Source: Verrucomicrobiaceae bacterium
GTDB taxonomy: Bacteria; Verrucomicrobiota; Verrucomicrobiia; Verrucomicrobiales; Akkermansiaceae
NCBI GenBank assembly: GCA_027491155.1
Contig: JAIXWR010000035.1
Location: forward strand, 186,001-250,000
Length of the DNA stretch: 64,000 bases
Direction: 5' to 3'
A program made the position numbers and the translations under genes. The notes beneath the pieces were generated by a model. The model saw only the letters and a list, made by a program, of their open reading frames with translations. It searched no databases and had not been told where the DNA came from. Position 1 is the first letter of the stretch. Each line of letters begins with the position of its first letter. Below, one piece after another: positions 46,201 through 55,215 of this stretch.

Positions 46201-46592
46201 GCGAGATTGAACACATAGGCGGCACCGGAATCCGCACTTCCCGCGCTGTCGGAATCAGGTGCCCCCACCACCACACGGGAGCCTGAAATCGCCACCGACG
46301 ATCCAAATCCCGCCGATGCACCCGGCCGCGGATTGTTGAGGACATGTAGCAGCACACCGCTCGCGGCATCGAATACCTTCACCAATCCGGAACCTGATCC
46401 TGCCGTGGAGTCCGACGAAACTCCGACCACGACGTAGGTGCCGGTCATGGCAACCTTTCGTCCGATAAGCGTCCCCGACTGCACACCGGTTGGCGGGGGC
46501 GCAATCTGGTGCTTGAGCGCGTCCGAGGACTGCCCGCTGAGCAAGCTGGCGCTGAAGAGGAGCGACAGGGCGCATCGTCCGATCGTCGACAC
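43236..46592 (-). CDS. Secreted FG-GAP/integrin-like beta-propeller repeat protein
   Basis: About 1118 aa from GTG 46592, which directly precedes a signal peptide ([17 protein letters not shown]); ATG codons at 46712-46703 would add about 40 residues of unlikely N-terminus. The body has about 13 repeats of the form [20 protein letters not shown] followed by an Asp-rich [10 protein letters not shown] loop and VFVYDLSG. This is the FG-GAP pattern of integrin alpha-type propellers with calcium loops. The number of units suggests two seven-bladed propellers. After about residue 840 come Ig-like domains and a C-terminal beta region ending FFRVETD. It may be an adhesin or matrix-binding surface protein. 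There is no enzyme motif. 42961-43235 downstream holds no gene. Confidence 0.85.
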   Translation of the reverse strand: MSTIGRCALSLLFSASLLSGQSSDALKHQIAPPPTGVQSGTLIGRKVAMTGTYVVVGVSSDSTAGSGSGLVKVFDAASGVLLHVLNNPRPGASAGFGSSVAISGSRVVVGAPDSDSAGSADSGAAYVFNLATATPTVPVAEFTYPSPAPGDDFGAAVSIDGLTIAVAATGKNVSGQTAAGAVYLYSLGSATPTVPVMTLTNPSPDADDRYGNAVALSSNILVIGCGNEETSESAVGIAYVHDLAGVTPTSPVHTLQNPTPGRQDNFGSSVAIAAGNRIAVGASGDSTAATLGGSVYIFELSSPTPTAPVHTISGSIAGASFGGQLDLWGQKLMIGFPTSDNAADRAGSAYLYDLGGGSPTVPVMTFHNPDPAILDRFGTAVAIADTRVVIGTPYDDANAIDGGIAYLYDTSSGTPTTPLATIYHASPAAGDNFGFSIGTSGSRVVVGAPSEDTSASNSGGVHVYNLSTATPTTPVLSVANPNPTSNDRFGEAVSISGLRFVASAPWDDIGAADAGRAYVFNLASPTPSTPDLTLNNPSPEANDQFGNAVAFSGNRIVVGEQSDNTGATDAGKVHVYDTTSGTPTFPIYTLTNPNPAQGDRFGAGVAISGSRVVVGAPFDDSAGPADSGNVFVYDLSGTTPAVPVLTLAKPGAAAGDRFGEAVAVSGTRIAVGATRDDSGGSDTGVVYVFDTAGSSPSQPVAIIPNPNSSPAYQYFGSELALSGGILTVGIPSETLSFGSVFVFDVSRATPTVPILNLRKDVQVSGDSFGAAVAVDGTSIAVGISGDDRLVADKGYVQIYGSPTTSTAVPTLGSPVSGAAFGSSVQVNYTLPEAALPGTVKLVFRSGATSHLLTLASSREAAGNHAFSFDAANPTSGGSIVAGSAIPDGTYNVALSYQDALGSVAATSNVASAVVISSALPQVSPPPGGFTPLAVVAGTNLADYRPQAVVYNGSGVVSFTQSPAPGTVSAVGSIPVTLTVAGASGPPSVAQFTVNAVSPANDTDGDGMNDAAEVRLSSFGFNWQLAQPAAVTTFYGNANQAGLYTTSQVQALHVDVPLLTRDPLTGIFKLTLGIQKATDLQTFVPFPMTDPQTFINPQGKLDFYFTSPDNAAFFRVETD

Positions 46593-46876
46593 GGGCGGCG
46601 GACATATCCCGCTGCACGCATCTTGAAGCTTCAATCCAGCACGGCGACTCAAGACGATGTCCCGTCCGGTCCGACGGTCTTCGAGGGAATTGGAAGTGAC
46701 CATTGCCATCATGGGCGCGTAGCTACAAGACCGCTCCAATCTCTTCAAGATCCAAAGACCATGCGACTTTCCCCCTGCCCCGCCTTCGAATGGCGCCGCG
46801 CCGTGATCCCGGACGCAGCGACCGGGTGCCCGACAAACGCGGTCCGCGATCCCGGCCCGGAGCCACCGGCAGCGCC

Positions 46877-47842
46877 TTGAACGAGACACTGCAGCCCCGA
46901 CCCGCGGCTCCTTTTGGATTGGCAGCGCGCCCCCGCATCCCGCTGGATGGCGGGGACGTGATTCTTCCCGATCCCGAGCGCCTGTTCTTCGTCTGCGGCC
47001 CCACCGCCTCGGGCAAGAGCGCCCGTGCCCTGGAGATCGCGCGGCAGACCGGCGGCGAGATCGTCAATGCCGATGCCTTCCAGCTCTACCGCGGCGTCGA
47101 GGTCCTGACAGCCGCGCCTTCCAGCGCCGACCGCCTTGAAATCCCGCACCATCTCTACGGCGTGCTTCCCCCGCGGGAACCGGTCGACGCCATGGCCTAC
47201 CTGCGCCTCGTCGTCCCGGTGATCGACGAGCTCCTCGCCCGAGGCAAAACCCCGGTCATCACCGGCGGCTCCGGGCTTTACCTCAAGTTCCTCTCCCACG
47301 GCCCCTCGCCGCTGCCGCCCGGCGAGCCCGGCCTGCGCGCGGAGCTCGATGCCCTGCCGCTCGATGCCCTCGTCACACGGCTCCGCGAGCTCGATCCCGC
47401 CGAAGCCGCCCGCACCGACCTCCACAACCGCCGCTACGTCTCCCGCGCCCTGGAAGTCTGCATGCTCGCCGGCGTCCCCTGCTCCACCCTGCGCGACGAT
47501 TGGGAAGCCGCCACCGCCGCCCGCGCCGCCAAGCTCCGCGGCATCGTGCTCCAGCGACCGCGCGCCGAACTCCACGAGCGCATCGCCCGCCGCACCCGGG
47601 CCATGCTCGAAGGCGGCGCGATCGAAGAGGTCGCCGCCCTCCACGACATCGCACCCGGACTTGGGAAAGCCATCGGCCTCCGCGAGATCCGACAGTTGTT
47701 AGACGGCGAGATCGACCGACCCGCTTGCGAGGAACTCATCAACGCCGCTACCCGGCAGTATGCCAAGCGCCAGGACACCTGGTTCCGGCGGGAAGGCTGG
47801 CTGAAGACGGAGGACCACGGAAGTTCGGCTCCGGAGCGCTGA
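46877..47842 (+). CDS. miaA: tRNA dimethylallyltransferase
   Basis: About 321 aa from TTG 46877; no better ATG precedes the conserved core, and GTG 46958 is an alternative. It has P-loop GPTASGKSARALEIAR, the substrate-binding NADAFQLYRGVEVLTA (usual DSMQVY-type motif with changes), the block TPVITGGSGLYLKFL, NRRYVSRALEV, and the C-terminal GLGKAIGLREI and QYAKRQDTWFR. MiaA transfers a dimethylallyl group to A37 of tRNAs reading U-starting codons. The N-terminus has an extra 25 or so residues before the P-loop. It is convergent with the PVC haem protein gene. Confidence 0.93.
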   Translation: MNETLQPRPAAPFGLAARPRIPLDGGDVILPDPERLFFVCGPTASGKSARALEIARQTGGEIVNADAFQLYRGVEVLTAAPSSADRLEIPHHLYGVLPPREPVDAMAYLRLVVPVIDELLARGKTPVITGGSGLYLKFLSHGPSPLPPGEPGLRAELDALPLDALVTRLRELDPAEAARTDLHNRRYVSRALEVCMLAGVPCSTLRDDWEAATAARAAKLRGIVLQRPRAELHERIARRTRAMLEGGAIEEVAALHDIAPGLGKAIGLREIRQLLDGEIDRPACEELINAATRQYAKRQDTWFRREGWLKTEDHGSSAPER

Positions 47843-47872
47843 CTTTGGTCGGTGAGACCTGCCGCATCCCCC

Positions 47873-50800
47873 TCACCACACCGGTAGGAAGGTCCCCGCC
47901 GAGGCCTCGAACCTCAGGTCGCCGCCGGTCTTGTGGTGGACCACGATCTTGTGAATCCCCGCTTCCAGGCGGATGCGGCCGTCTTTCACCGGCTGGCCGT
48001 CGACCCAGACACCGAGCGGTGCCTGCGGGAACTTCAGCTCGACCTCTGTGGCGGCCGACAGGTCCAGCCGCGCCGCGGCGAGGATCCCCGGAGCGGCGGC
48101 GGCAAAGGGCGCAACGTCGGCGGCCAGCAGCGTGCCGTTGACCGTGCCGTTGATCGGAATCCACGGCAGCGAGGCTTCACCCTTCGGCCCGCCCTCCGGC
48201 ATGGCCCCGGAAAGCGGCAGCACCGCCCAGACCCGCGGCGCGCGGCTCTTGGTGGCATCGAAGGGACCCGGCTTGCCGAGCTGGGAGAGGAACTTGAAGA
48301 GATCGAGCTGCTCCTGCTCCTTCAGGCCGGCGATCAGGTTCGCGGGCATCAGGCTGCCGGAGTCGGTGCGCTTGACGATGGCGGAATCGGCCAGGGTGAT
48401 TTCCTGCCCCGCGGCATCGCTGATCACCGTGCTGCCGCCGCCGCTGCGCAGGAGCCGGCCCATGAGCGTGCGGCCGTCCTTGGTCTCGATCACCACCGAG
48501 TGGTAGCCTTCCTTGACCTTCGCCGCGGGCATCAGGATCGATTCCACCAGGTAGTCGAGCGGCGCGCTGGCACCGATGGAGGTCATGTCCGGCCCGACCT
48601 TGCCGCCCGCCCCGCCGATCGCATGGCAGGCGATGCAGGCGAGCGCCGGCTGGCGGTAAATCGCCTCGCCGCGCACCGCGTCGCCCTTCTCCGCGGCCAA
48701 CTTCGACACACGTAGTACTTCCGCCGCGTCCGGGCCGCCCGCCGCCGCCGTGCCGGCCTGCTGGCGCACCACGCCGTGCAAATCCGCATGCTCGTCGATC
48801 TCCGGCACCGCCGGCAGGTTCAGCGCGGCGACCTTCGGGTCGAGCGGCTGCTCGCGGAACGATTTCGCGAGATCGGCGGAGAGACCGCTCAGGGAAAGCG
48901 CCTGCTGCCAGAAGGCGCGGGCCTGGGTCAGATCCTCCAGCCCGGGCAATACGGCACGGATCGCACCCAGCGCGGCCGGGCGATGGTGGCGAACCAAGGC
49001 CAGTGCCGCCGCGCGCTTCACTTCGGCCGGGGCATCCGATCCGCCGAGCGCCAGCAGCGCGTCGCGTGCGGCATCGGCGGCGAAGCGCGACAGCCCGTCC
49101 ACCGCGGCGATGCGGATGGCCACCGGTGCCGCGGCATCCGCCGACTTCGCCTTGATGGCTTCCAGCAACCCTTCCGCCCTCAGCGCACCGGCCAGCTTCA
49201 AGGCGGCGGCGGTCACTTCGGGAGGCGCGGCATCGATCAACGGTCGCAGCCGCATCGCATCGCCCTGCAAGGCCGCCTGACGCTGACTCACCGCTTCTTC
49301 CAAGCCGCGCAGCGCGGTCGCCGCGGCGGGGGCATCGAAGCCGCCGTCGAGCACCTGCGCATAAATCAAACTCATCATCCCCGGGTCCGCCGTCTTGAGC
49401 GCGAGGCCCAGCCAAGGCCCGGATCCGTCGCGCGGCAGCGGCTTCGGCATCAGCTTGCGGATGCCCTCCAGCCCGCGCTCCGGCGGCAGGTTCGCCAGCG
49501 CGAAATCCAGCGCGGTCTCGCGCCCGGCCAAGGGCAAGCGGCCATCTAACAAAGCGCTCATCCACTCGTCGCCGCGGTCACGGACATTCAACCACAGCGC
49601 GTACTCGAGGAAGCGGTCCATCGGCTGCTTCAACACTTGCAGCGCAATGTCCATCGGCTCCGCCCCCGGCAGCTTTGCCAGCACGCGCACGGCTTCGAGC
49701 CGCACCCGCGGATGCTCGTCTTCGGCCGCCTTGCGCAGCCAAGCGGTCGCCTCGCCGACCGGAAAGCGGTCGATCTGCTGACCCAGCACCCGCACCCCGG
49801 CCGCACGGATCCGGCCGTCCTCGTCGGCGAGCACCTTTTCCAACAGAGCGCCGTTCGGATGCCCGAGGCCCTGCGCCAGCCACAGGGCCGACAGCCTCGT
49901 CCGGCCGTCCTTCGCGGCAGCCGTCCAGGCGGTGATCGCGGCGGCCGACTCCGCCGTGAGCGGGCGCTCCACCAGCACCGCCATCGCGGCCTCGCGCTCG
50001 TGGCGATGATCGCTGACCAGCTTCTCTAACAACTCCGCGTCCTTCGCCGCGGCGAGGTTCACCGGCTTCGACAACGGCGCGCCCTTCCGGGTCACGCGCC
50101 AGATCCGGCCGTGCTCGCGGTCGCGCCGCGGGTCGCGGAAATCGACCTCGCCGTGGTTGATGATGGGGTTCGACCAGTCGGCGATGTAGAGCGCGCCGTC
50201 GGGGCCGATCTTCACGTCGATCGGCCGGAAATTCACGTCGCTGGTGCGCAGCAGGTCGCCCGCTTCCTGTGCGGCGTAGCCCGATCCCTGCTCGGTCACC
50301 GCAAAGCGCACGATCCGGTGCGCGCGGAAGTCGCAGGTGATCATCGAGCCCTGCCACTCCGCCGGGAAATGCGGCGATTCGACGATCTCCAGCCCGCAGA
50401 ACTTCGGATACGATCCCGGGCTGATCCCGCCGAGGATCTTCCCGGCCCGGGCGTAGGTGAAATACATCGCGCCCGGCACGGCCCAGTTGATCCCCGCGCC
50501 GCCGGCCCCGTCGGTGACGAAGGACTGGCCGTACTTGTCGAACTGGTGCCCCCACGGATTGCACCAGCCGTAGAAGACGGACTCGAGCTTGTCGGTCCGC
50601 GGATCGAAGCGCATCACGCCGCCGCTCTTCAGGCGCATGATCCCGTGCGGGGTCTCGACGTCGCTGCGGGTGTAGATGCTCTGGTTCATCCACATCTTCC
50701 CGTCCGGGCCGCGGCGCAGGGTGTGGAGATTGTGGTGGGTGTCCTCGGTGCCGAAGCCGCTCAGCACCCGGCGCTTGGTGTCGGCCGTGCCGTCGCCGTC

Positions 50801-52099
50801 CTTGTCGGTGAAATGCAGCAGGTCGGTGCTCTGCGCAACGTAGCAGCCGCCGTCGCCCGGCAGCACCCCGGTCGGCATCAGCAGTCCGGTGGCGAAAACC
50901 TTCGAGCTGTCCGCCTTGCCATCCTGGTTGGTGTCTTCCAGCACCACGATCGTATCGTCCGGCGTCTGTCCGACCTCGACCTGCGGATAGGTCACCGCGC
51001 TGGCGACCCACAAGCGGCCGCGCTCGTCGAAGTTCATCTGCGTCGGCTTGTGCAGCATCGGGTTCTCCGCCCACAGCGTGATCTCGTAGCCGTCGGCCAC
51101 GGTGAACTGCGGATAGGGCTGCTTCGTCTTCGCCGCGACCTGCGATTCGGTGCGGGTCGGCGGCGCGGGGACGACCACGCCCTTCGAAAGATCGCGCATC
51201 TGGGCAATCCGCGCGTCTTCTTCCGCGACCAGCTTGTCGAAGGCTGGGATCTCCCCGGCATTGCGGCCCTGCTCGCCCCTGCGGAAGCCGAAGATGTAGG
51301 CCATGTTGGCGGGACGCGAACGGTGGAAGAACCACTCGTTCTTGCGCAGGATGGCGGCGCGCAGTGCTTCGGCGGACTTGCCCTCATCCCACTTGCCGGC
51401 CTTCCAGCCGAGCTGCTTCTCAATCAGACGGGCGACCTCCTGATAGCCGCGCGAGGTGAGATGGATGCCATTGTCCGAATGCGCTTCCGGATGGACCAGC
51501 CCAGCCAGCACATCCATCGGCACGAACACATGACCGCGCTGCTCCGCCACTTCGCGCAGGACCTGGTTGATCGCCGCCAAGGACGCCCGTTGCGCCTTGA
51601 CCGACTCCTCCGTCTCGCCCGGCCGCAGGAAGCGCGGCGGCGCGCCGAGCACCAGCACCCGAACACCGCCTTCCAGCTTCGCGGCGCGGTCGAGCAGGCG
51701 CTCGAAGTCCTTCCGGAACTGCTCCGGCGTCGGCCCGCCCGGCAGCGAGGCCGCCATGCCGTAGCCGGTCACCAGCACGGTCGGCTTGTAGGTATCGAGC
51801 TGGTTCTCGAGCTGCCGCCAGCCTTCTTCCGGCGATTCGAGCCCCGCCTGCCCCAAGCTCAGCCCGTTGCGGGAGTCCCCGGCCGGCGTGTCGGCGCTCC
51901 AACCCAGGTTGCGGAAGGTCACCGCGCGGTCCGGAAAGGCGGTGGTCATCGCGAGTTCGATCCAGCCTTCGTACTGCTCGCGCTCGATGAAGGCATCGCC
52001 CAGCAGCACGACGCGGTCGCCGTCGCGGAAATCGAAGCGGGACTCGGCGAAAGCCGGGGCGTGGACGGCAAGGGTGGCGATGAGAAGGGCTCGGTGCAT
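47873..52099 (-). CDS. PVC-type haem-binding protein: SGNH-like domain, dehydrogenase propeller, HEAT repeats, cytochrome c
   Basis: A 1408-aa secreted protein (signal peptide LLIATLAVHAPAFA). Residues 25-235 form an SGNH-like domain with D-x-x-H in SDNGIHLTSRG, but the usual GDS reads GDA at residues 34-36, so the nucleophile serine is missing. About 325-700 is a sugar-dehydrogenase-like propeller of the PVC membrane-bound dehydrogenase type (YEITLWAENPMLHKPTQMNF, DLLHFTDKDGDGTADT). About 700-1100 has HEAT-like repeats. A cytochrome c domain with CIACH at about residue 1154 and the tail SLMPANLIAGLKEQEQLDLF follow, then a C-terminal beta domain. Such proteins are thought to oxidise sugars in the periplasm. 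It is convergent with miaA. Confidence 0.9.
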   Translation of the reverse strand: MHRALLIATLAVHAPAFAESRFDFRDGDRVVLLGDAFIEREQYEGWIELAMTTAFPDRAVTFRNLGWSADTPAGDSRNGLSLGQAGLESPEEGWRQLENQLDTYKPTVLVTGYGMAASLPGGPTPEQFRKDFERLLDRAAKLEGGVRVLVLGAPPRFLRPGETEESVKAQRASLAAINQVLREVAEQRGHVFVPMDVLAGLVHPEAHSDNGIHLTSRGYQEVARLIEKQLGWKAGKWDEGKSAEALRAAILRKNEWFFHRSRPANMAYIFGFRRGEQGRNAGEIPAFDKLVAEEDARIAQMRDLSKGVVVPAPPTRTESQVAAKTKQPYPQFTVADGYEITLWAENPMLHKPTQMNFDERGRLWVASAVTYPQVEVGQTPDDTIVVLEDTNQDGKADSSKVFATGLLMPTGVLPGDGGCYVAQSTDLLHFTDKDGDGTADTKRRVLSGFGTEDTHHNLHTLRRGPDGKMWMNQSIYTRSDVETPHGIMRLKSGGVMRFDPRTDKLESVFYGWCNPWGHQFDKYGQSFVTDGAGGAGINWAVPGAMYFTYARAGKILGGISPGSYPKFCGLEIVESPHFPAEWQGSMITCDFRAHRIVRFAVTEQGSGYAAQEAGDLLRTSDVNFRPIDVKIGPDGALYIADWSNPIINHGEVDFRDPRRDREHGRIWRVTRKGAPLSKPVNLAAAKDAELLEKLVSDHRHEREAAMAVLVERPLTAESAAAITAWTAAAKDGRTRLSALWLAQGLGHPNGALLEKVLADEDGRIRAAGVRVLGQQIDRFPVGEATAWLRKAAEDEHPRVRLEAVRVLAKLPGAEPMDIALQVLKQPMDRFLEYALWLNVRDRGDEWMSALLDGRLPLAGRETALDFALANLPPERGLEGIRKLMPKPLPRDGSGPWLGLALKTADPGMMSLIYAQVLDGGFDAPAAATALRGLEEAVSQRQAALQGDAMRLRPLIDAAPPEVTAAALKLAGALRAEGLLEAIKAKSADAAAPVAIRIAAVDGLSRFAADAARDALLALGGSDAPAEVKRAAALALVRHHRPAALGAIRAVLPGLEDLTQARAFWQQALSLSGLSADLAKSFREQPLDPKVAALNLPAVPEIDEHADLHGVVRQQAGTAAAGGPDAAEVLRVSKLAAEKGDAVRGEAIYRQPALACIACHAIGGAGGKVGPDMTSIGASAPLDYLVESILMPAAKVKEGYHSVVIETKDGRTLMGRLLRSGGGSTVISDAAGQEITLADSAIVKRTDSGSLMPANLIAGLKEQEQLDLFKFLSQLGKPGPFDATKSRAPRVWAVLPLSGAMPEGGPKGEASLPWIPINGTVNGTLLAADVAPFAAAAPGILAAARLDLSAATEVELKFPQAPLGVWVDGQPVKDGRIRLEAGIHKIVVHHKTGGDLRFEASAGTFLPVW

Positions 52100-52212
52100 G
52101 GGTTCGGGTGCGGGAAGCTGTCTGAAATCAAGGGTCCGGGAAAGCTATCCGTTTGTGTAGGACGCCGCCGCGGACCCGGCGCCGTCCTTAGCCGCCGCGG
52201 GACCGGATTCTT

Positions 52213-52974
52213 TCATCCTTTCGCATCTTCCGCCTCCGGACCGCCCATCGCCACGTCCGCCTCCTCCGCCGAAAGACCCAGCCGCAGCAAGCCTTGCCGC
52301 GCCGCTCCCGCCTCCAGCTCGCCCGCCCGCCAGCCGGCCAGCACGCCCGCCGGGGTCGACGCGCCGATCTCGTCCGGCGGATCGATCTCGACCCCGCCTT
52401 CGAACAGCTCGATCGCCGTCTTCGCGACCTGCGCCGTGTCGAAGTAGGCGTAACCCGCCACCCCGACCGCGCCGAGCACCGGCACCCAGCGCGAGACCGC
52501 TTTGCCGAGGGCGCGCTGGGACACCTTGATGCCCACCTTGGCGGCGATCGACTGGAAGGCCTGCAGCGACACCCGCTTCACCAGGTAGCGCTCGCCCATC
52601 CGCACCACCAGATCCCGCACCGCCATCGCCGCCCCGTGGCGGAACAGGCAATAGGTCATCTGTTCCCGCGACAGGCAGGCGGTCTGGCCATAGACGCCGG
52701 CAAGGTCGGCCACCATCTGCGTCTGGATCTGCCAGACCTTCATCATTTCGGGAAAGATCGTCAGCCAGCCGATCGGTCCCGCCGGCAAGCCCAGCGTCCC
52801 CGCCGCCGCGGCCGCCTTGAGCGCGGCATGATGGGCGATCCCCCGCGCGGCCTCCGCCGGCATCGGGCTCTCGGTCATCTGCGTCGTGGGGATCCTCGCG
52901 ATCGAGCCGACGATCGCCTCGACGATCTTCTGCGCGAGCCCGTCCTGCCCCGGCTTCACCGGCATTTCACTCAT
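52213..52974 (-). CDS. EcsC-family protein
   Basis: 253 aa from ATG 52974 (a TTG at 52986 is possible). It fits the EcsC protein family: LAQKIVEAIVGSIARIPTTQ, AALKAAAAAGTLGLPAGPIG followed by WLTIFPEMMKVWQIQTQMVA, a conserved AGVYGQTACLSREQMTYCLF stretch, and SQRALGKAVSRWVPVLGAVG before YAYFDTAQV. The hydrophobic Ala/Gly-rich segments suggest membrane association. EcsC stands next to the EcsAB ABC transporter in Bacillus, but here no transporter is near. Upstream, the gap to the divergent gene is filled by tandem repeats. Function is unknown. Confidence 0.85.
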   Translation of the reverse strand: MSEMPVKPGQDGLAQKIVEAIVGSIARIPTTQMTESPMPAEAARGIAHHAALKAAAAAGTLGLPAGPIGWLTIFPEMMKVWQIQTQMVADLAGVYGQTACLSREQMTYCLFRHGAAMAVRDLVVRMGERYLVKRVSLQAFQSIAAKVGIKVSQRALGKAVSRWVPVLGAVGVAGYAYFDTAQVAKTAIELFEGGVEIDPPDEIGASTPAGVLAGWRAGELEAGAARQGLLRLGLSAEEADVAMGGPEAEDAKG

Positions 52975-53009
52975 GGCCGCATTCAAATCGCACCGGCATC
53001 ACTTCGCAA

Positions 53010-53065
53010 GCGAGCAAGGAGACGCGAGCAAGGAGACGCGAGCAAGGAGACGCGAGCAAGGAGAC
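53010..53065. repeat. 14-bp tandem repeat, four copies
   Basis: Four perfect GCGAGCAAGGAGAC units plus a partial GCGAGC lie 36 bp upstream of the EcsC gene start. They are in the divergent promoter region shared with the gene at 53251. Confidence 0.95.
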
Positions 53066-53093
53066 GCGAGCTGGGAAATGGAGGCGCGCCCTT

Positions 53094-53184
53094 CCTGCCT
53101 CCTGCCTCCTGCCTCCTGCCTCCTGCCTCCTGCCTCCTGCCTCCTGCCTCCTGCCTCCTGCCTCCTGCCTCCTGCCTCCTGTCT
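53094..53184. repeat. Heptanucleotide tandem repeat (CCTGCCT)12
   Basis: Twelve perfect CCTGCCT units (53094-53177) are followed by one degenerate unit CCTGTCT. They lie between the divergent EcsC and coiled-coil protein genes, 66 bp before the latter's ATG. Long perfect 7-bp arrays are prone to copy-number change by slippage. Confidence 0.95.
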
Positions 53185-53250
53185 CACCGCAAATTCGCCG
53201 AATTTTCGCATCGCGACCGCTCGCTGCGGCGTTATGCTCCACGACGCATC

Positions 53251-54630
53251 ATGGAAACGCCATCGGACAAACTTCGCGACGCCTGGACCCGCCAAGCCGC
53301 CGCCGTGGCCCGCAAGATCAACCTCGCCTGGTGGGTGGAAACCCTTTCGGTGCCGCTGGTCACCGTCGGACTGATCGGTGCCTGCGTGCTCCTGCTGATC
53401 CGCCGCGAAGTGCCCGGTTCACAGCCCGCCATCCTCGCGCTTTCCGCCGCCGGCACGGTCGCCCTGCTTGCCGGCATCTCGTGGCTCGTCGCGCGCCGCC
53501 GCTTTGAAAAGCCGGAGCAGTCGATGGTCCGGATCGAGGCCTCGATGCGCCTCCGCAATGCCCTCTCCGCCGCCCGCGCCGGCGTCGCTCCCTGGCCGGA
53601 AGTCCCGCCTCGCGTCGACGCCGGCATCGACTGGGCCTGGCAACGCGTGATCGTCCCGCCGCTCGCCGCGCTCGCTTTCCTGACCGCCGGACTGCTCATT
53701 CCCGTGTCCGCCCGAAGCAACGGCGCGAACGAACAGCCCGACCAGCCGCTGGCCTGGGAGAACCTCGAGGCTGATCTCGAGCGCCTCGACCAAGAGGAAG
53801 TCATCGACGAAACCTACATCGAGGAAATGCGCAAGAAGCTCGAGGAGCTCCGCGCCCAGGAAGAAGAGGACTGGTTCAGCCACTCATCCCTCGAAGCCAC
53901 CGACACCCTGAAAAAGGAACACGCCGGCCAGGTCGAAAAACTCGAACGCGAGCTTGGCCGTGCCGAGAAAGCCCTCGGAGATCTCCAGAAGAACGCCGGT
54001 GCCATGCCCGCCGCCGAAAAGGAACGACTGCTCCAGCAGTTCGACCAGGCCTTGCAGGGCCTCCAGAACGGCGCGCTCAAGCCGAACCCCGGCTTGCTCG
54101 ACCAACTCCAGCAACTCGACCCGAAGAACCTCGGCGCCATCCCTCCCGAACAGCTCCAGCAGCTCAAGGAGAACATGAAAAAGGCCGGCCAGGCCTGCAA
54201 GGATTGCCAGGGCGGCGGCAATGGCGAAGGCAACGGCCAAGGAGGCGGCCAGGGCGACGAATGGCTCGACGAGCTCCTCGAAGGCGAAGGGGAAGGCCAA
54301 GGTCAGGGTCAGGGTCAAGGCGACCAACCCGGCGAAGGACCCGGCAAAGGCGGGGTCTCCCGCGGCCCCGGCCACGCCCCGGGCGTCCTCGGCGAGGAAG
54401 GCGAAAAGATCGAACTCGGCGACCTCACCGGCATCGAATCGAAGGACCTTTCCCGCTCCCTGCCCGGCGACCTGCTGCAATTGCAGGACGGCGAACACGA
54501 TGTCGACAAGACCCCCGTCGGCCCGCGCGCCGGCGGTGCCACCGGCTCCACCGGCGATGGCGGCGACCGGGTCTGGAAGGACTCCCTCGATCCCGAGGAA
54601 CAAAAAGCGCTCAAGAAGTTCTTCGAGTAA
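53251..54630 (+). CDS. Membrane coiled-coil protein with Gly/Gln-rich linker (Bat/DUF4175-like)
   Basis: 459 aa from ATG 53251; frames reaching further upstream run through the repeats. Three membrane helices are seen: TLSVPLVTVGLIGACVLLLI, ILALSAAGTVALLAGISWLV and VPPLAALAFLTAGLLIPVSA. A long charged coiled coil follows (WENLEADLERLDQEEVIDET onward, about residues 170-250), then a Gln/Leu-rich helix, CKDC, a low-complexity stretch with GQGQGQGQGDQPGEGPGKGG, and an acidic C-terminal tail. This layout is like proteins of planctomycete/verrucomicrobial Bat-type clusters, but the moxR operon is some 21 kb away. Function is unknown. Confidence 0.8.
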   Translation: METPSDKLRDAWTRQAAAVARKINLAWWVETLSVPLVTVGLIGACVLLLIRREVPGSQPAILALSAAGTVALLAGISWLVARRRFEKPEQSMVRIEASMRLRNALSAARAGVAPWPEVPPRVDAGIDWAWQRVIVPPLAALAFLTAGLLIPVSARSNGANEQPDQPLAWENLEADLERLDQEEVIDETYIEEMRKKLEELRAQEEEDWFSHSSLEATDTLKKEHAGQVEKLERELGRAEKALGDLQKNAGAMPAAEKERLLQQFDQALQGLQNGALKPNPGLLDQLQQLDPKNLGAIPPEQLQQLKENMKKAGQACKDCQGGGNGEGNGQGGGQGDEWLDELLEGEGEGQGQGQGQGDQPGEGPGKGGVSRGPGHAPGVLGEEGEKIELGDLTGIESKDLSRSLPGDLLQLQDGEHDVDKTPVGPRAGGATGSTGDGGDRVWKDSLDPEEQKALKKFFE

Positions 54631-54719
54631 GGGCTGCCGTGTGCCGGTTCAGACCGGTCCGGAGCGTTCTCCGGATGTCACTCATGTGACGATTCCGTTG
54701 CTCACGACCTGTGCACAAG

Positions 54720-54816
54720 TTATTCACAAGGCCAGCCCCGCGGATCGACAGCAACCCGCAAATCGTTGATCCTTAACAACCCAATCGCGCGACTTTCGGC
54801 AAAGGCATGTGAATAA
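54720..54816. promoter_or_regulatory. Two consensus DnaA boxes in an AT-richer gap
   Basis: TTATTCACA (54720-54728, + strand) and its reverse complement TGTGAATAA (54808-54816) match TTATNCACA exactly and face each other 79 bp apart in the 213-bp gap between convergent genes. A weaker TGTGCACAA lies at 54710-54718. dnaA or other origin-linked genes are not nearby. They may be DnaA-titrating or origin-related sites, or chance. Confidence 0.4.
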
Positions 54817-54843
54817 CCTGCGAGTTGTCCCATTTCCGCCCCC

Positions 54844-55143
54844 TCAGTGGACCGGCCGCGAGAGCCCGCCCCCGCCCCGCGGGGTGGAGCCGCCGAACAG
54901 AAAGCGCAGGATTGAACCGACCGCCTTCGCCACGAGCATCACCACCCCGAAGATCAGGCCGAAAACCGCCACGAAGGCGAAGACCACGATGCCGAGCAAC
55001 AACCAGAGCGGCCACCAGCGGCGGTCGAGGCGGAACACTTTTCCCCGCATCGACTTCCACGCGGGCTCGGGCTCCGGTTCCCGGGGCGGCGGCGGCGGGC
55101 TGCCGTCGATCTCCAGGACTTCGGCTTCAATCGTCTCAGGCAC
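54844..55143 (-). CDS. Small membrane protein of unknown function
   Basis: 99 aa from GTG 55143. The N-terminal 25 residues are Pro/Glu-rich (IDGSPPPPPREPEPEPAW). A basic segment RGKVFRLDRRWW then leads into one long or two short hydrophobic helices (LWLLLGIVVFAFVAVFGLIF and VVMLVAKAVGSILRFLF), and the chain ends in a Gly-rich tail. No family recognised. Positive charges before the helix suggest a cytoplasmic N-terminus. It is convergent with the coiled-coil protein gene across the DnaA-box gap, and 72 bp downstream of the hydrolase gene on the same strand. Confidence 0.65.
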   Translation of the reverse strand: MPETIEAEVLEIDGSPPPPPREPEPEPAWKSMRGKVFRLDRRWWPLWLLLGIVVFAFVAVFGLIFGVVMLVAKAVGSILRFLFGGSTPRGGGGLSRPVH

Positions 55144-55215
55144 GGCGCGCAGTGTCGCCGATCTTCCGACCCGGGCAATTCGAAGTTCCGCCTGAGGTTC
55201 GAATCCGCCCCCTGC

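Noticed and set aside
47840-47865. A TGGTCGG half-site resembling the operator
   Set aside because: The second arm does not match (CCTGCCG), it lies between convergent genes, and it belongs to a degenerate REP-like copy.
55185-55210. tRNA T-loop-like GGTTCGAATCC
   Set aside because: The flanking bases do not form a T stem, and there is no acceptor or anticodon arm on either side.
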